Both the position numbers and the translations under genes were made by a program. Shown here one piece after another: positions 9,358 to 17,744 of a stretch of 64,000 nucleotides of DNA. This DNA comes from Sphingomonas sp. CFBP 13720 (GTDB lineage: Bacteria > Pseudomonadota > Alphaproteobacteria > Sphingomonadales > Sphingomonadaceae). Below the pieces are notes generated by a model that worked only from the letters and a program-made list of their open reading frames with translations, did not search any database and had not been told where the DNA came from. Position 1 is the first letter of the stretch. The number at the start of each line of letters is the position of its first letter. The stretch spans positions 1 to 64,000 of the forward strand of contig NZ_JACYVA010000008.1 in assembly GCF_014842075.1 (NCBI RefSeq), in the 5' to 3' direction.

Positions 9358-10368
9358 TTATCTATCTTCCAGCTCGCAGGCTCGTTCGGCTCTGACCAGC
9401 CCGGTCAGGCCACCCACAGACCCCGTAATCAAGGCGGGCAGTCCACCTTCGGACACGCCACTTCGCCGGGCGTGGCTCAGTACGGCTGCGGCTTCGGCAT
9501 GCGCCTCGCCGAAGACGAGCCGTACGACCGTCGCGATCGGATCGGTCGCGGCGTGGCGCAGCCCGGCATCGGCCAGCATCGCGGCATAGCCATCGGCATC
9601 GCGTTCGATCGCCAGTGTCAGATCATAGGCGCTGCCCAGCGCCGCGATGCGCGCGGCATAGGCCGCCTCCTCGGCAACGTCTGCCGCATCGGCGCGTTCG
9701 CGTGCGACTTCCAGCCGGTCGGCCAGTGTTTCGCGGTCGGCAGGCGTTTCGCCGATGCCTGCGCTCGGCCCGTCCGCCCACGCGGTGGCGAGCGCCGGGC
9801 GAGGCGCTGTGCGACGTGACTCCTCCAGCTGGGCGGTCAGCAGCGACTGGGTATCGTCGTCGACCAGCTCCTTCCAGTTGATGACGCCGTACAGGTAATC
9901 GATCGTCTCCCCGGTCGACGAATAGGGCATCAGGATGCCGCGATACATCATCGGAAATCCGCGCGTGCCGACGAATTCGGCTTCGAAGCCGATCGGCGCC
10001 TGATTGGCGATGATCTGCAGATAATGGTCGGTCAGCCGCGACAGCAGCGACCTGCCGGGCACCTGCGACACGCGGGTCATCGACGTATCGGCACCGCATT
10101 CGCTGCGCAACGCATGCCCCAGAAAGCGGATCGCGGGGTCGTCGATCCCGTCGGTGAAGTCCAGCAGCACGCTGTTCGCGCCGAAATCCGCGATGCTGCC
10201 GGGATCGAGATCGGCGATCACCGGACATGATCGCCCGTTCAGCAACGACACCCAGTGGTTGTAGGCCCGAACGTGCATCCGGCGTTCGTCGGTGCCGACG
10301 ACCATCGTCTCGCCACCGATGCCCTCGTCGCCGCCCCCATGCTCGCCCGGTCCGCGCACCAAGTCCAT
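9358..10368 (-). CDS. PAS-domain (PAS_5-like) protein
   Basis: A 336-aa cytosolic protein without membrane segments. Residues of about 20-165 resemble the alphaproteobacterial PAS_5 family (DLDPGSIADFGANSVLLDF, then LTDHYLQIIANQAPIGFEAEF and MPYSSTGETIDYLYGVI), a sensor-like fold of unknown ligand. The C-terminal part is Ala/Glu-rich and likely helical (residues 195-300). The start at 10368 follows GGGGA. It sits upstream of gdh on the same strand and its promoter side faces tRNA-Thr. A signalling role is inferred only from the PAS fold. Confidence 0.75.
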   Translation of the reverse strand: MDLVRGPGEHGGGDEGIGGETMVVGTDERRMHVRAYNHWVSLLNGRSCPVIADLDPGSIADFGANSVLLDFTDGIDDPAIRFLGHALRSECGADTSMTRVSQVPGRSLLSRLTDHYLQIIANQAPIGFEAEFVGTRGFPMMYRGILMPYSSTGETIDYLYGVINWKELVDDDTQSLLTAQLEESRRTAPRPALATAWADGPSAGIGETPADRETLADRLEVARERADAADVAEEAAYAARIAALGSAYDLTLAIERDADGYAAMLADAGLRHAATDPIATVVRLVFGEAHAEAAAVLSHARRSGVSEGGLPALITGSVGGLTGLVRAERACELEDR

Positions 10369-10542
10369 GTCGAATCCCCGCAGGCGATGTGCCCGATCCA
10401 GCCGATTGTGCGCCCGCTGTGGTAAACGATATGTAAATTTCGCCACCGGAGCGCCGCGCCAATTGATTTGCCGCGCGAACGTCCTTGCCAGCGCCTCCGA
10501 CCACTGTTAAGCGGCGCCCCTCGGACGGCCAGACCGTCCAAT

Positions 10543-10618
10543 GCCGCTTTAGCTCAGTTGGTAGAGCATCGCATTCGTAATGCGGGGGTCACAGGTTCGA
10601 GTCCTGTAAGCGGCACCA
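10543..10618 (+). tRNA. tRNA-Thr(CGT)
   Basis: A complete 76-nt cloverleaf with encoded CCA: acceptor stem GCCGCTT/AAGCGGC, D-arm AGCTCAGTTGG, anticodon loop ATTCGTAAT giving CGT (Thr, codon ACG), T-arm GGTTCGAGTCC and 3' ACCA. Its 3' half is the target of the integrated island: bases from 10574 through 2 nt beyond 10620 recur at 47588-47636. Confidence 0.97.
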
Positions 10619-10622
10619 CCTT
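10574..10622 (+). repeat. Left attachment site (attL) inside tRNA-Thr
   Basis: A 49-bp stretch running from the anticodon loop to 4 nt past the CCA end, identical to 47588-47636. It keeps the tRNA intact after insertion, as P4-type tyrosine integrases do when they target tRNA 3' ends. Confidence 0.9.
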
Positions 10623-10908
10623 TCTTATGATACATAACGAAGCTTCGCGGGACGTTGCCTTGCGGATGGGCTTTCGTTTGGGCGCGGAGGTTGGGTTTTG
10701 CGTGGGGCGTTTAGGTAGGATTCAGGGCTCGACCGACGTTATACCTATCTCAGGGCAGCGTAAGGCGAGCTTGGGAATGTCTGCTGGTCACCAGTTTAAG
10801 GGCAAAGCATCCGATTCCGTTGTAATTGCTTAAGTTGCACGCGTTTGGTTACACCAAACTGATTGACCGCACGGAAGACTCGGCGCAACTTCCGCTGGAG
10901 GGGTGAGC

Positions 10909-11247
10909 ATGCGCAAGTCGCAGGTCGTCAAATCGATCTTTTGGGAGCTGCGCGCTGCGGGCGTTGAAGGAACGGCGCGAGACATCCTACGCCTAGCCCA
11001 TTTTTTGGTTCGTAGTCATTTAGGCGAAATTTCGAAGCCGGACGATTATGGCCGTGTGGTTGAAAGCCGATCGCTTCCGTTGCTACCGGTCGATGTAGTG
11101 ATGGCTGGAGGCGGCTGGCGGTTGGTCGATTTTGAGAACAGCAGGCTCAGTTATCGGGACTTCGACGCTCCGGAATCCTTCACGACGAGATTAAGAATAG
11201 AAAGGCTTACTGGACCGCTATGGCCGTGCTCAACTCCTCAGGATTAA
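10909..11247 (+). CDS. Hypothetical protein, first gene of the helicase-nuclease cluster
   Basis: A 112-aa protein that I do not recognise. ATG at 10909 is preceded by GGAGGGG; a GTG two codons earlier is an alternative start. It is basic at the N-terminus (MRKSQVVKSIFWELR) with a helical first half and a strand-rich second half (WRLVDFENSRLSYRDFD). There is no signal peptide. Its last 28 bp overlap the next gene, which in turn overlaps the HNH-helicase gene, so the three look co-translated. It is the first gene inside the island next to tRNA-Thr. Confidence 0.6.
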   Translation: MRKSQVVKSIFWELRAAGVEGTARDILRLAHFLVRSHLGEISKPDDYGRVVESRSLPLLPVDVVMAGGGWRLVDFENSRLSYRDFDAPESFTTRLRIERLTGPLWPCSTPQD

Positions 11248-11495
11248 ATCTGGCCGCTAAAGAGCACATGATCGGCGGAAATCCGCTTACTCGCCTCGAG
11301 GCGATCATACTGTTCGGCGTCTCCAATCTGCCGGAGCTAGTGTACGAAATGAAGCGGGACGGCCATATAATTAAATCCAAGAAGATTGCATTTGCCGCCG
11401 CTATGGTCCGGGTTAATAAGCACGCTGTCTTGCAGCCACCATCGAATCTTCCAATTCGTGAGATTATGTTGACGGAATACTGGGTTAGTCGTTGA
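11220..11495 (+). CDS. Small helix-turn-helix protein (HTH_39-like)
   Basis: A 91-aa protein. The middle section NPLTRLEAIILFGVSNLPELVYEMKRDG followed by a short I-rich strand has the layout of the phage/satellite winged-helix family Pfam lists as HTH_39 (assignment from memory of the pattern). It begins inside the preceding gene (28-bp overlap), and its TGA overlaps the TTG start of the helicase gene by 4 bp, a classic translational-coupling arrangement. It may regulate the cluster or give DNA specificity to the partner nuclease; this is inference. Confidence 0.65.
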   Translation: MAVLNSSGLNLAAKEHMIGGNPLTRLEAIILFGVSNLPELVYEMKRDGHIIKSKKIAFAAAMVRVNKHAVLQPPSNLPIREIMLTEYWVSR

Positions 11496-13339
11496 GACGT
11501 CTGTTTTCGCCGCGACAAAAATTCATCATGGCCCTTGTCAGCGGAGGGCGATGTGAAGAATGTGGCGAGCGACTACCTCGAATTTTCCACGGTGATCACC
11601 GCATACCATTCTCGCGGGGCGGTAAAACAATCCTTATCAACGGGCAGCCTCTTTGCCCGCCATGCAATCTGAAGAAAGGCGCGACCATGCTGAACCTGAG
11701 GCCGTGGCAGCAAGAGGCTCTGACGAAGTCAGTCCGCTGGCTGGTTGAGGACGGGCGCGATCGTCACTTTCTCATCAATGCGGCTCCAGGCGCTGGCAAA
11801 ACCATTGGCGCATCAGTGATCGCTAAAACGCTCATCGACATGGGCTTGGTTGATCGGGTTGTGGTGATTGCGCCTCGCGTTGAAGTCGTGAACCAATGGA
11901 CGCGTGATTTCAAAACCGTGACCGGACGGTTCATGGGAAAGATCGCTGGCTCGGAGACACAGATCGAGTACGATGTGGCCGCAACGTGGGCGGCGGTTGA
12001 AGGACTGCAAGACGCCTTTCAAGCGGTATGCCGATCCGATCGCACCATGGTTATCTGCGATGAGCATCATCACGCTGCTGTTGAAGCGGCTTGGGGAAAC
12101 AGCGCTAACTCGGCTTTCGCTGAGGCCAGATATGTTCTGATCTTGACCGGCACACCAATTCGATCCGACAAAAAGAATTCAGTTTGGCTGGCCTACGATG
12201 ACGAAGGCGCGATCGATCACCCTGAGGAAGGAACTTATACCCTGACTTACGGTGAGGCGGTGGATCTTGGCTACTGCCGTCCCGCCACTTTCCATCGTCA
12301 CGAAGGCAAATTTAACGTCGATCTGGAAGACGGCCAGCATGTTGTCGTTTCCAGCAAGCAGAAAGCAGAGCTAACACCCGAGCTAAAGCGAATCCCGGGC
12401 CTGCAACGCGCGCTGAACTTCTATAAGCTCGCGTGTGCGCCGCAGTACGATGCAGACGGCAAAACTCCTCGCGTCGACGGCTATCAAGGAACGATGGTCG
12501 ATTGGGGAGCCTCAAAGCTCAACGATCTCCGGTATAGAATGCCTAACGCCGGCGGTTTGGTGATCGCGCCGAACATCATCATGGCAGAATACATGGTCGC
12601 GCTCATCGAACGGATCGAGGGAGAAACCCCAACTATCGTTCACAGCAACATGGCGAACCCCGAGCATAAGATTGAAGGCTTCAGGCACACCGAGAAGCGC
12701 TGGATAGTTTCCGTTGGAATGATCAGCGAAGGGGTCGACATCCCCCGCCTCCGAGTGCTCATCTACTTGCCATCCGCACTTACTGAGTTGTCATTTCGCC
12801 AAGCGATTGGTCGCGTTGTTAGAAACGTGGGCGAGGACGATGACACTCGCGCCTACGTGGTGATGCCGTCGTTCGATATTCTCGAAAACTATGCTCGCAG
12901 CGTTGAAGATGAGATGTCCGTAGCCGCTCGCAAAGAAGCCGCGCCACCCAAAGCGAAGGTTTGCCCTGTTTGCACGACTGAGGCTGCGCTCGGCGCGAAA
13001 GAGTGTGCCGTCTGCGGCCATGAATTTCCGCAATCCGCGCCTCGCTTCAAACCATGCTCCGCCTGCGACGGACTGAATGTTATGAGTGCGAAAATCTGCC
13101 AGCACTGTGGCGCTAGTTTTGCCGCCGAATTTACGCTCACGCTCGATGAGGCGCTTAGAGCTGGCGCTATCGTCCGGGGAATGGACATCGATGAGGACGA
13201 CGTGCGTGAAGGCGAGGCTATGGCGCATGGCTTCAGGAAGGACGCAATCGCGTCCGGCGATGCAAAGCTAGTTGATATGATCCGCAAGCTGCCCGAAGAG
13301 ACTTGGGGTAAGCTCAAGAAAATCATGGATAGTAACTAG
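11492..13339 (+). CDS. HNH nuclease / superfamily 2 helicase / zinc-ribbon fusion protein
   Basis: A 615-aa multidomain protein. Residues 20-62 form an HNH-type zinc module (C21, C24, HGDH 33-36, N50, C55, C58, N59). An SF2 helicase follows with Walker A APGAGKT (98-104), DEHH box (190-193), TGTP motif III (219-222) and motif VI QAIGRVVR. Two C4 zinc ribbons come next (CPVC...CAVC and CSAC...CQHC), then an acidic C-terminal tail. It should translocate on DNA and may cut it. The TTG start overlaps the previous stop; an ATG 12 codons later is possible. All main motifs look intact. Similar proteins occur in phages and in defence loci, so replication or recombination is the alternative role. Confidence 0.85.
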   Translation: MRRLFSPRQKFIMALVSGGRCEECGERLPRIFHGDHRIPFSRGGKTILINGQPLCPPCNLKKGATMLNLRPWQQEALTKSVRWLVEDGRDRHFLINAAPGAGKTIGASVIAKTLIDMGLVDRVVVIAPRVEVVNQWTRDFKTVTGRFMGKIAGSETQIEYDVAATWAAVEGLQDAFQAVCRSDRTMVICDEHHHAAVEAAWGNSANSAFAEARYVLILTGTPIRSDKKNSVWLAYDDEGAIDHPEEGTYTLTYGEAVDLGYCRPATFHRHEGKFNVDLEDGQHVVVSSKQKAELTPELKRIPGLQRALNFYKLACAPQYDADGKTPRVDGYQGTMVDWGASKLNDLRYRMPNAGGLVIAPNIIMAEYMVALIERIEGETPTIVHSNMANPEHKIEGFRHTEKRWIVSVGMISEGVDIPRLRVLIYLPSALTELSFRQAIGRVVRNVGEDDDTRAYVVMPSFDILENYARSVEDEMSVAARKEAAPPKAKVCPVCTTEAALGAKECAVCGHEFPQSAPRFKPCSACDGLNVMSAKICQHCGASFAAEFTLTLDEALRAGAIVRGMDIDEDDVREGEAMAHGFRKDAIASGDAKLVDMIRKLPEETWGKLKKIMDSN

Positions 13340-13356
13340 GTATTTAGTCCCGGCAT

Positions 13357-13760
13357 CTAGTGGATCGGGTTGACGATGAACCGGTCTGGCTCTGACGTCC
13401 GGTTTTTGGCGATGTATTCGTAGGGGGTGAGGCCCCTGAGGGTCTTGAGCCGGCGGGCGAAGTTGTAGGCGGCCATGAAGTCGGCGAGGTGCGTTCGGCG
13501 CTGGTCGTGGCTCTCATAGTGGAAGCGTTTGACGGTCGCTTCCTTGATGGTCCGGTTCATCCCCTCGACTTGTCCGTTGGTCCACGGATGGTTCGGTTTG
13601 GTGAGCCGGTCCTCGATGTCGTTGGCCTCTCGCAGATCATGTCGAAGCGCATCTGACGCGACCAGGCGGTGTTGCGATTGCGCGGCTGCTCGGCGAACTG
13701 GATGCCGTTATCGGTCGTCGATCGTATGGCAGCAAACGCCGATTGTGTACTGTCCGCCGA
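13357..13760 (-). mobile_element. IS481-family transposase remnant
   Basis: Reading leftward, the fragments TDNGIQFAEQPRNRNTAW, then (after a shift near 13640) NDIEDRLTKPNHPWTNGQVE and MNRTIKEATVKRFHYESHDQ, ending RFIVNPIH at 13357, match the C-terminal DDE part of IS481 transposases. The DNG and the Glu of QVE would be two of the DDE residues. Two extra bases near 13635-13640 break the frame, and the N-terminal two thirds and the left inverted repeat are missing. The insertion interrupts the region downstream of the XRE gene at 13922. Confidence 0.8.
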
Positions 13761-13921
13761 ACAGCCAAAGTCATACCGCCTTCCGAGAAAGCCCGAAGGT
13801 GGGCTTGGAAAGCCCTCTCATCAGCTCGGTAAACTGATTCAGGAGGCCAGGTCGAATGCACCCATATCCAGTCGACTCCGGCCGTAGAAAACGCGGAAAT
13901 GACAGTATCTTATATGAGAGC

Positions 13922-14131
13922 TTACTCTCGGGTCAGTAGCGCAGAAGGCTCGATCCGTAAGCCGTCGGCCAACTGACCTAATGCCTTGACGGTCGGATTC
14001 CGCGTCCCCCGCTCGAGATCGCTGATGTAGCTGCGCTTGATGCCCGTACGCAGCGACAGCTCCTCCTGCGATATGTCCGCCAGCTTCCGATAGCGGCGCA
14101 CGTTCTCACCCAGAAGCTTCACCACATCCAT
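13922..14131 (-). CDS. XRE-family transcriptional regulator
   Basis: A 69-aa protein consisting of one Cro/C1-type helix-turn-helix (ISQEELSLRTGIKRSYISDLERGTRNPT), nearly the minimal size for this family. It probably represses divergent or nearby genes, and the intergenic 14132-14244 is the likely operator region for itself and the chimeric gene at 14245. A second, truncated copy of this gene with its 3' flank lies at 19326-19520, showing a duplicated module inside the island. Confidence 0.85.
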   Translation of the reverse strand: MDVVKLLGENVRRYRKLADISQEELSLRTGIKRSYISDLERGTRNPTVKALGQLADGLRIEPSALLTRE

Positions 14132-14244
14132 AGACCGATGTGGCCGCCTTCACGCACTCATGTCTGTCCACCAGACGTGTCAATTTTACTTGCCCGGTCA
14201 TCGCGAACCGGGAACGATCCAGTTCAACAACGAAGGAGAATACC

Positions 14245-14961
14245 ATGTCACCGAAACACCTCGTCTTGGCTGGGCTCTTCGCCCTCGCCGCCTGCACGAC
14301 CGCCGCCGACGTTTCCAAGCCGCTGGCGGAGGGAAAAGGCAACGACGCCAAGATCAAGGTCGCCGACACCGCGACCCACGGGATCAAACGGCCGCCTATC
14401 AATAACGCGCGCGACCGTTATCTGACCGCCGCCGAAGCGCAGCGGCTGCACGCGGCCGTGTCGGAGTCTCGCAACACGCAACTGAAGTACATCGTCGGCC
14501 TTCTCTTGTTGACCGGCGCGCGTGTTTCCGAGTTGTTGAACGCGGAATGGCGGCATGTCGATGTAGATCGGCGTTCTTGGCTGATACCTACATCGAAAAC
14601 GGGCAAGCCTCGTCACGTCCCTTTGTCTCAGGCGGCGATTGACCTAATCAAACAGGTGCCCCGCTTCCCGGACTGTCCGTACCTTCTGCCGAACCCGGAC
14701 ACGTTGAAGCCCTTCACGGAGATCAAGCATGCGTGGCAGCATGCTCGTTATAAAGCAAATCTACCTGACCTAAGAGTTCATGATTTACGCCATAGTTCTG
14801 CTTCATTCATGATAAATTCCGGAATTAATCTATTCGTAGTAGGTAAGATACTTGGACATGCTGATCATAAATTAACGATGAGATACAGCCATATTGCTAA
14901 TGATACTTTGATGGCCGCCGTCGAGGCGGGCTCCACGAAGCAGGGTGTCAACTGGAGCTGA
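14245..14961 (+). CDS. Chimera: lipoprotein N-terminus fused to the catalytic half of a tyrosine recombinase
   Basis: A 238-aa reading frame behind a strong GAAGGAGAA. Residues 1-43 copy the lipoprotein encoded at 20660 (lipobox ALAAC, Cys17, then an identical PLAEGKGNDAKIKVADTA block). From about residue 46 it switches in frame to a tyrosine integrase catalytic domain with Arg93, Lys118, His179/Arg182, His205 and Tyr214 all present, aligning with residues 195-380 of the integrase at 25985. The arm-binding and core-binding domains are missing. The signal would direct the product outside the cytoplasm, so recombinase activity is unlikely. Bases 14746-14911 are strikingly AT-rich, so the integrase part is itself mosaic. 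Confidence 0.8.
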   Translation: MSPKHLVLAGLFALAACTTAADVSKPLAEGKGNDAKIKVADTATHGIKRPPINNARDRYLTAAEAQRLHAAVSESRNTQLKYIVGLLLLTGARVSELLNAEWRHVDVDRRSWLIPTSKTGKPRHVPLSQAAIDLIKQVPRFPDCPYLLPNPDTLKPFTEIKHAWQHARYKANLPDLRVHDLRHSSASFMINSGINLFVVGKILGHADHKLTMRYSHIANDTLMAAVEAGSTKQGVNWS

Positions 14962-14976
14962 CGCCATTTCACCTTT

Positions 14977-15008
14977 CCCCGTTCTCTGGCTTCGGCCGGG
15001 GAGCGGGG
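14977..15008 (+). terminator. Hairpin after the chimeric gene
   Basis: A CCCC...GGGG stem enclosing TGGCTTCGGCC, followed by a T-rich stretch. The same CTGGCTTCGGCCGG core follows the full integrase at 27151-27196, supporting common ancestry of the two integrase 3' ends. Confidence 0.6.
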
Positions 15009-15277
15009 TTGGTTTCGTTTCAGGCTATTTTTTGGATGGGCAGGGGGGCGGGGCGTTCTGCGATACGCCGGATCGAGCTACGCTTCGTCTAGGCGGTCTC
15101 AGGGTATCCTGGGTGACATCGGGCATGGCCCCCGGGCGGCACAGGAGGCGAAGCTCAGCAGCTTCCTCGGCCCACCGAGAATCTGACCCAGCTTACTGTT
15201 TGGATCTTGTGTATGTCGATCAACCTATGCATGGTCTCGCGGAGTGAAGGCGGTGCCTTCGAACAGGATGGTGAATC
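15009..15277. other. Intergenic region upstream of the methyltransferase
   Basis: No convincing gene. It should hold the promoter of the restriction-modification locus, but no clear -35/-10 pair stands out. Confidence 0.5.
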
Positions 15278-16915
15278 GTGCGTGCTATCGACCTTTACGC
15301 TGGAATTGGCGGCTGGAGTCTTGGGCTGAAGCTTGCCGATGTAGAGGTGGTCAACTCCTACGAGTGGTGGCGGCCAGCGATAGACACGCATAACGCGAAC
15401 TTTGGAGGGGCCTTGGAGCCTTTGGATATTCGCAAGCTAAGGCTTGAGGATTTGCCCACGGGTATCGATCTAGTGGTCGGTAGCCCTCCCTGCACGGAGT
15501 TCTCCTATTCAAACCGGGGTGGCAGCGGCGACCTTTCCGAAGGGCTCAAGGACCTCGTAAAGTTCTTCGAGGTGGTCAATCACCTAAAACCCAAGTTCTG
15601 GGCGATGGAGAATGTGCCAAGGGTCGAGCAGGTTATACGCATGGGGATGTCGACGCCGGGGCATGCGCTATACCGCTTCCGTCATCTTGTTCCAAAAATC
15701 GATGTCTTCGACTTCTCCGACTATGGCGCGCCTCAGGCTCGCCGTAGGTGCATCGCCACCAACATACCTCTTGCAATCCTCAAGGAATTTGGGGCTCGCG
15801 TTGAGCGCCAAACCCTGGGCGGGGTGGTGCGGTCGCTTGGCAGCACAGACAATGTGGTCGATCCGGTCTGGGGGGTGTGCTTGTCTGCTTCCGAGCTGAC
15901 CGAGATGCAGGCAGAACCGCCGCTGAGAGGCGATGAGCTCCGGATGAATCGCGACGCCAAGGAGCATCACCCGGTCTACAACAATATGGCATTCCCGGAC
16001 CCGTTGGACCGCCCCGCCCGCACGGTGACGGCTACGTGCACGCGCGTCTCACGCGAGAGCATTGTCATCGCTGACCCCAAGCGTCCGGATGAATTTCGGC
16101 GGTTGACCATCCGCGAGCGTGCAGCTTTGCAGGGCTTCCCCATCACCTACCAGTTCTTCGGGAGGTCATTTGGCGAAAAAGCGAAGATGATTGGTAACGC
16201 CATTCCGCCGACCTTCACATATCTGGTCGCGCTGGCGGCTAAGGGCGTTACTCCTGATCAGTTTTCAGGCTTCGCTGCCGCTGGTAAGGTGCTACGCATT
16301 CCCGAACGCGTCGCTCCAGTGACAGTGCCCGACGGTGAAGGCCGGACCTACCCTGTCAAGCGTGGCTTTCGTGCGGCATTGCCGGGCTTCCGTTTCAAGA
16401 GCGGTATGCGCTTCGACCTCTCTAACAGCTTGATGAGCGGCCAGGTGGAGTGGACAGTCCGATTCTTTTTTGGCCCGTCAAAGGACATCCGGCAGATCGA
16501 GTTGGACGGCGAGGTTACGAGGGATTTGCGTCGCAGTCCCTGGTTTGCGGAACTGCTTTCCGACTTCCAGCGCGAGTTCGCACGGGCCCAGTCGCTCTTA
16601 GCTACCACAAGCCCCGCCAGCTTGCAGGAGGTTTGGACAAAGAGGGGGACGGGTATTGGCCCCTTCGAGGTTACGGACAAGCTGGCTTCACTGGCCGAAG
16701 AGTTTCATTCGCGTATCCAGGCGGAACTTGATCCGTCCGACGGCACGCTCCTTGCTAACTATGTCGTGACGGTCGCGAGTGGCAGCGCACCTGCAGGCAA
16801 GATCGTCGGCCGGGGAAAGTTGGAGAGGAACGCCTCCCGCGTCATTGCTGGCATTGTCGTTGGGGAATGGTTCAATAGCTTGGCCTGGCATTGCGAGCAC
16901 AAAGCGGCGGCGTGA
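15278..16915 (+). CDS. C5-cytosine DNA methyltransferase with long C-terminal extension
   Basis: A 545-aa enzyme that should methylate carbon 5 of cytosine in a specific site. Seen: motif I DLYAGIGGWSLGL (residues 5-17), motif IV GSPPCTEFS with catalytic Cys72, motif VI ENV at 111-113, motif VIII QARRR and motif X GNAIPP (near 310). About 200 residues follow motif X, an unusual extension that may carry extra function. The GTG start at 15278 follows AGGAT. The stop is 5 bp from the convergent stop of the BglII-like endonuclease gene, and a second endonuclease follows, so this is probably the protecting enzyme. Recognition site unknown. Confidence 0.92.
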   Translation: MRAIDLYAGIGGWSLGLKLADVEVVNSYEWWRPAIDTHNANFGGALEPLDIRKLRLEDLPTGIDLVVGSPPCTEFSYSNRGGSGDLSEGLKDLVKFFEVVNHLKPKFWAMENVPRVEQVIRMGMSTPGHALYRFRHLVPKIDVFDFSDYGAPQARRRCIATNIPLAILKEFGARVERQTLGGVVRSLGSTDNVVDPVWGVCLSASELTEMQAEPPLRGDELRMNRDAKEHHPVYNNMAFPDPLDRPARTVTATCTRVSRESIVIADPKRPDEFRRLTIRERAALQGFPITYQFFGRSFGEKAKMIGNAIPPTFTYLVALAAKGVTPDQFSGFAAAGKVLRIPERVAPVTVPDGEGRTYPVKRGFRAALPGFRFKSGMRFDLSNSLMSGQVEWTVRFFFGPSKDIRQIELDGEVTRDLRRSPWFAELLSDFQREFARAQSLLATTSPASLQEVWTKRGTGIGPFEVTDKLASLAEEFHSRIQAELDPSDGTLLANYVVTVASGSAPAGKIVGRGKLERNASRVIAGIVVGEWFNSLAWHCEHKAAA

Positions 16916-16920
16916 TTGCC

Positions 16921-17673
16921 TCAATCGCCATCCTCGGAAGGAATCTCGACGATTGAGTTCGCCATTGGGCCTGTGCCGGAAGCCTCGGTGACAGCATGGG
17001 GGTCATTCCCCGAGAATAGAGCGTTCGCGATCCGGTAGCGGTTGTGCTCGGAGGATTTCTTCCGGCCGTCCTTCTTAGTCAGGTTCTTGAGCGGAATCCC
17101 GATCTTGCTAAGGTCGACGATTGTCGTGGCATCGTCGGGTTCCACGCCAATGACGAGGATCGGCAAGGTGATCGACAGGTTTGCCGAGGGCAGTTCCCGG
17201 ACCACCCGCTCGTAGCTCACGATGTTGGAATCGATCCGCCGCGCTAGTGCGCCCATCGGTACTATCGACAAACCGATGTCCACCAGAGACTGGGAATAGG
17301 CCGTCTGCAATTTGAAGATATCCGAGTACCAGCGACTCATGTTGCCGAACTGAACCTCCGCCTGGATTTTCATGTTCGGGAACGTCTTGTGGAAGTCAGC
17401 CGCCAAGCGTGAGTTCTCGATCGCAGTGGCGAGTGGGTGGTAGTCCCAGCCATGCTCGACGGCGAGCGCGCGGTCGAACCAAGTGTTTAGGCATTGCTGC
17501 ACCACGTCGAGTTTATCGTTACTCCCGCTTTTGTTGCGGTGAATGAAGACCGGTGCCTGCGTGACGACGCCGATGATCTCTTCCCACGCTGTCCGGTGGC
17601 TAGGATGCTCAAGGATTTCCCGTGCATACCTGTAACTGAATACTTCGTATCTGATATTACATCCCCGATTCAT
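16921..17673 (-). CDS. BglII/BstYI-type restriction endonuclease (enzyme A)
   Basis: A 250-aa protein whose order of motifs follows BstYI/BglII: N-terminal RYEVFSYRYAREIL and WEEI, the active-site strand AEVQFGN (the Glu-x-Gln of the BglII site), then DIFKLQTAYSQSLVDIGL, a long MGALARRIDSN helix and a final hydrophobic TLPILVIGV strand. Such enzymes cut GATC-centred palindromes (BglII AGATCT, BstYI RGATCY); specificity here is unproven. It is convergent with the methyltransferase and divergent from a second BglII-like gene. Length fits the family and no damage is seen. Confidence 0.82.
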   Translation of the reverse strand: MNRGCNIRYEVFSYRYAREILEHPSHRTAWEEIIGVVTQAPVFIHRNKSGSNDKLDVVQQCLNTWFDRALAVEHGWDYHPLATAIENSRLAADFHKTFPNMKIQAEVQFGNMSRWYSDIFKLQTAYSQSLVDIGLSIVPMGALARRIDSNIVSYERVVRELPSANLSITLPILVIGVEPDDATTIVDLSKIGIPLKNLTKKDGRKKSSEHNRYRIANALFSGNDPHAVTEASGTGPMANSIVEIPSEDGD

Positions 17674-17744
17674 GATTCCGACTAGACGGAGGACAGGCCA
17701 ACTGCAACGACGCTTTAGGACCGACGATGCGTTGTGGGGGTGAG

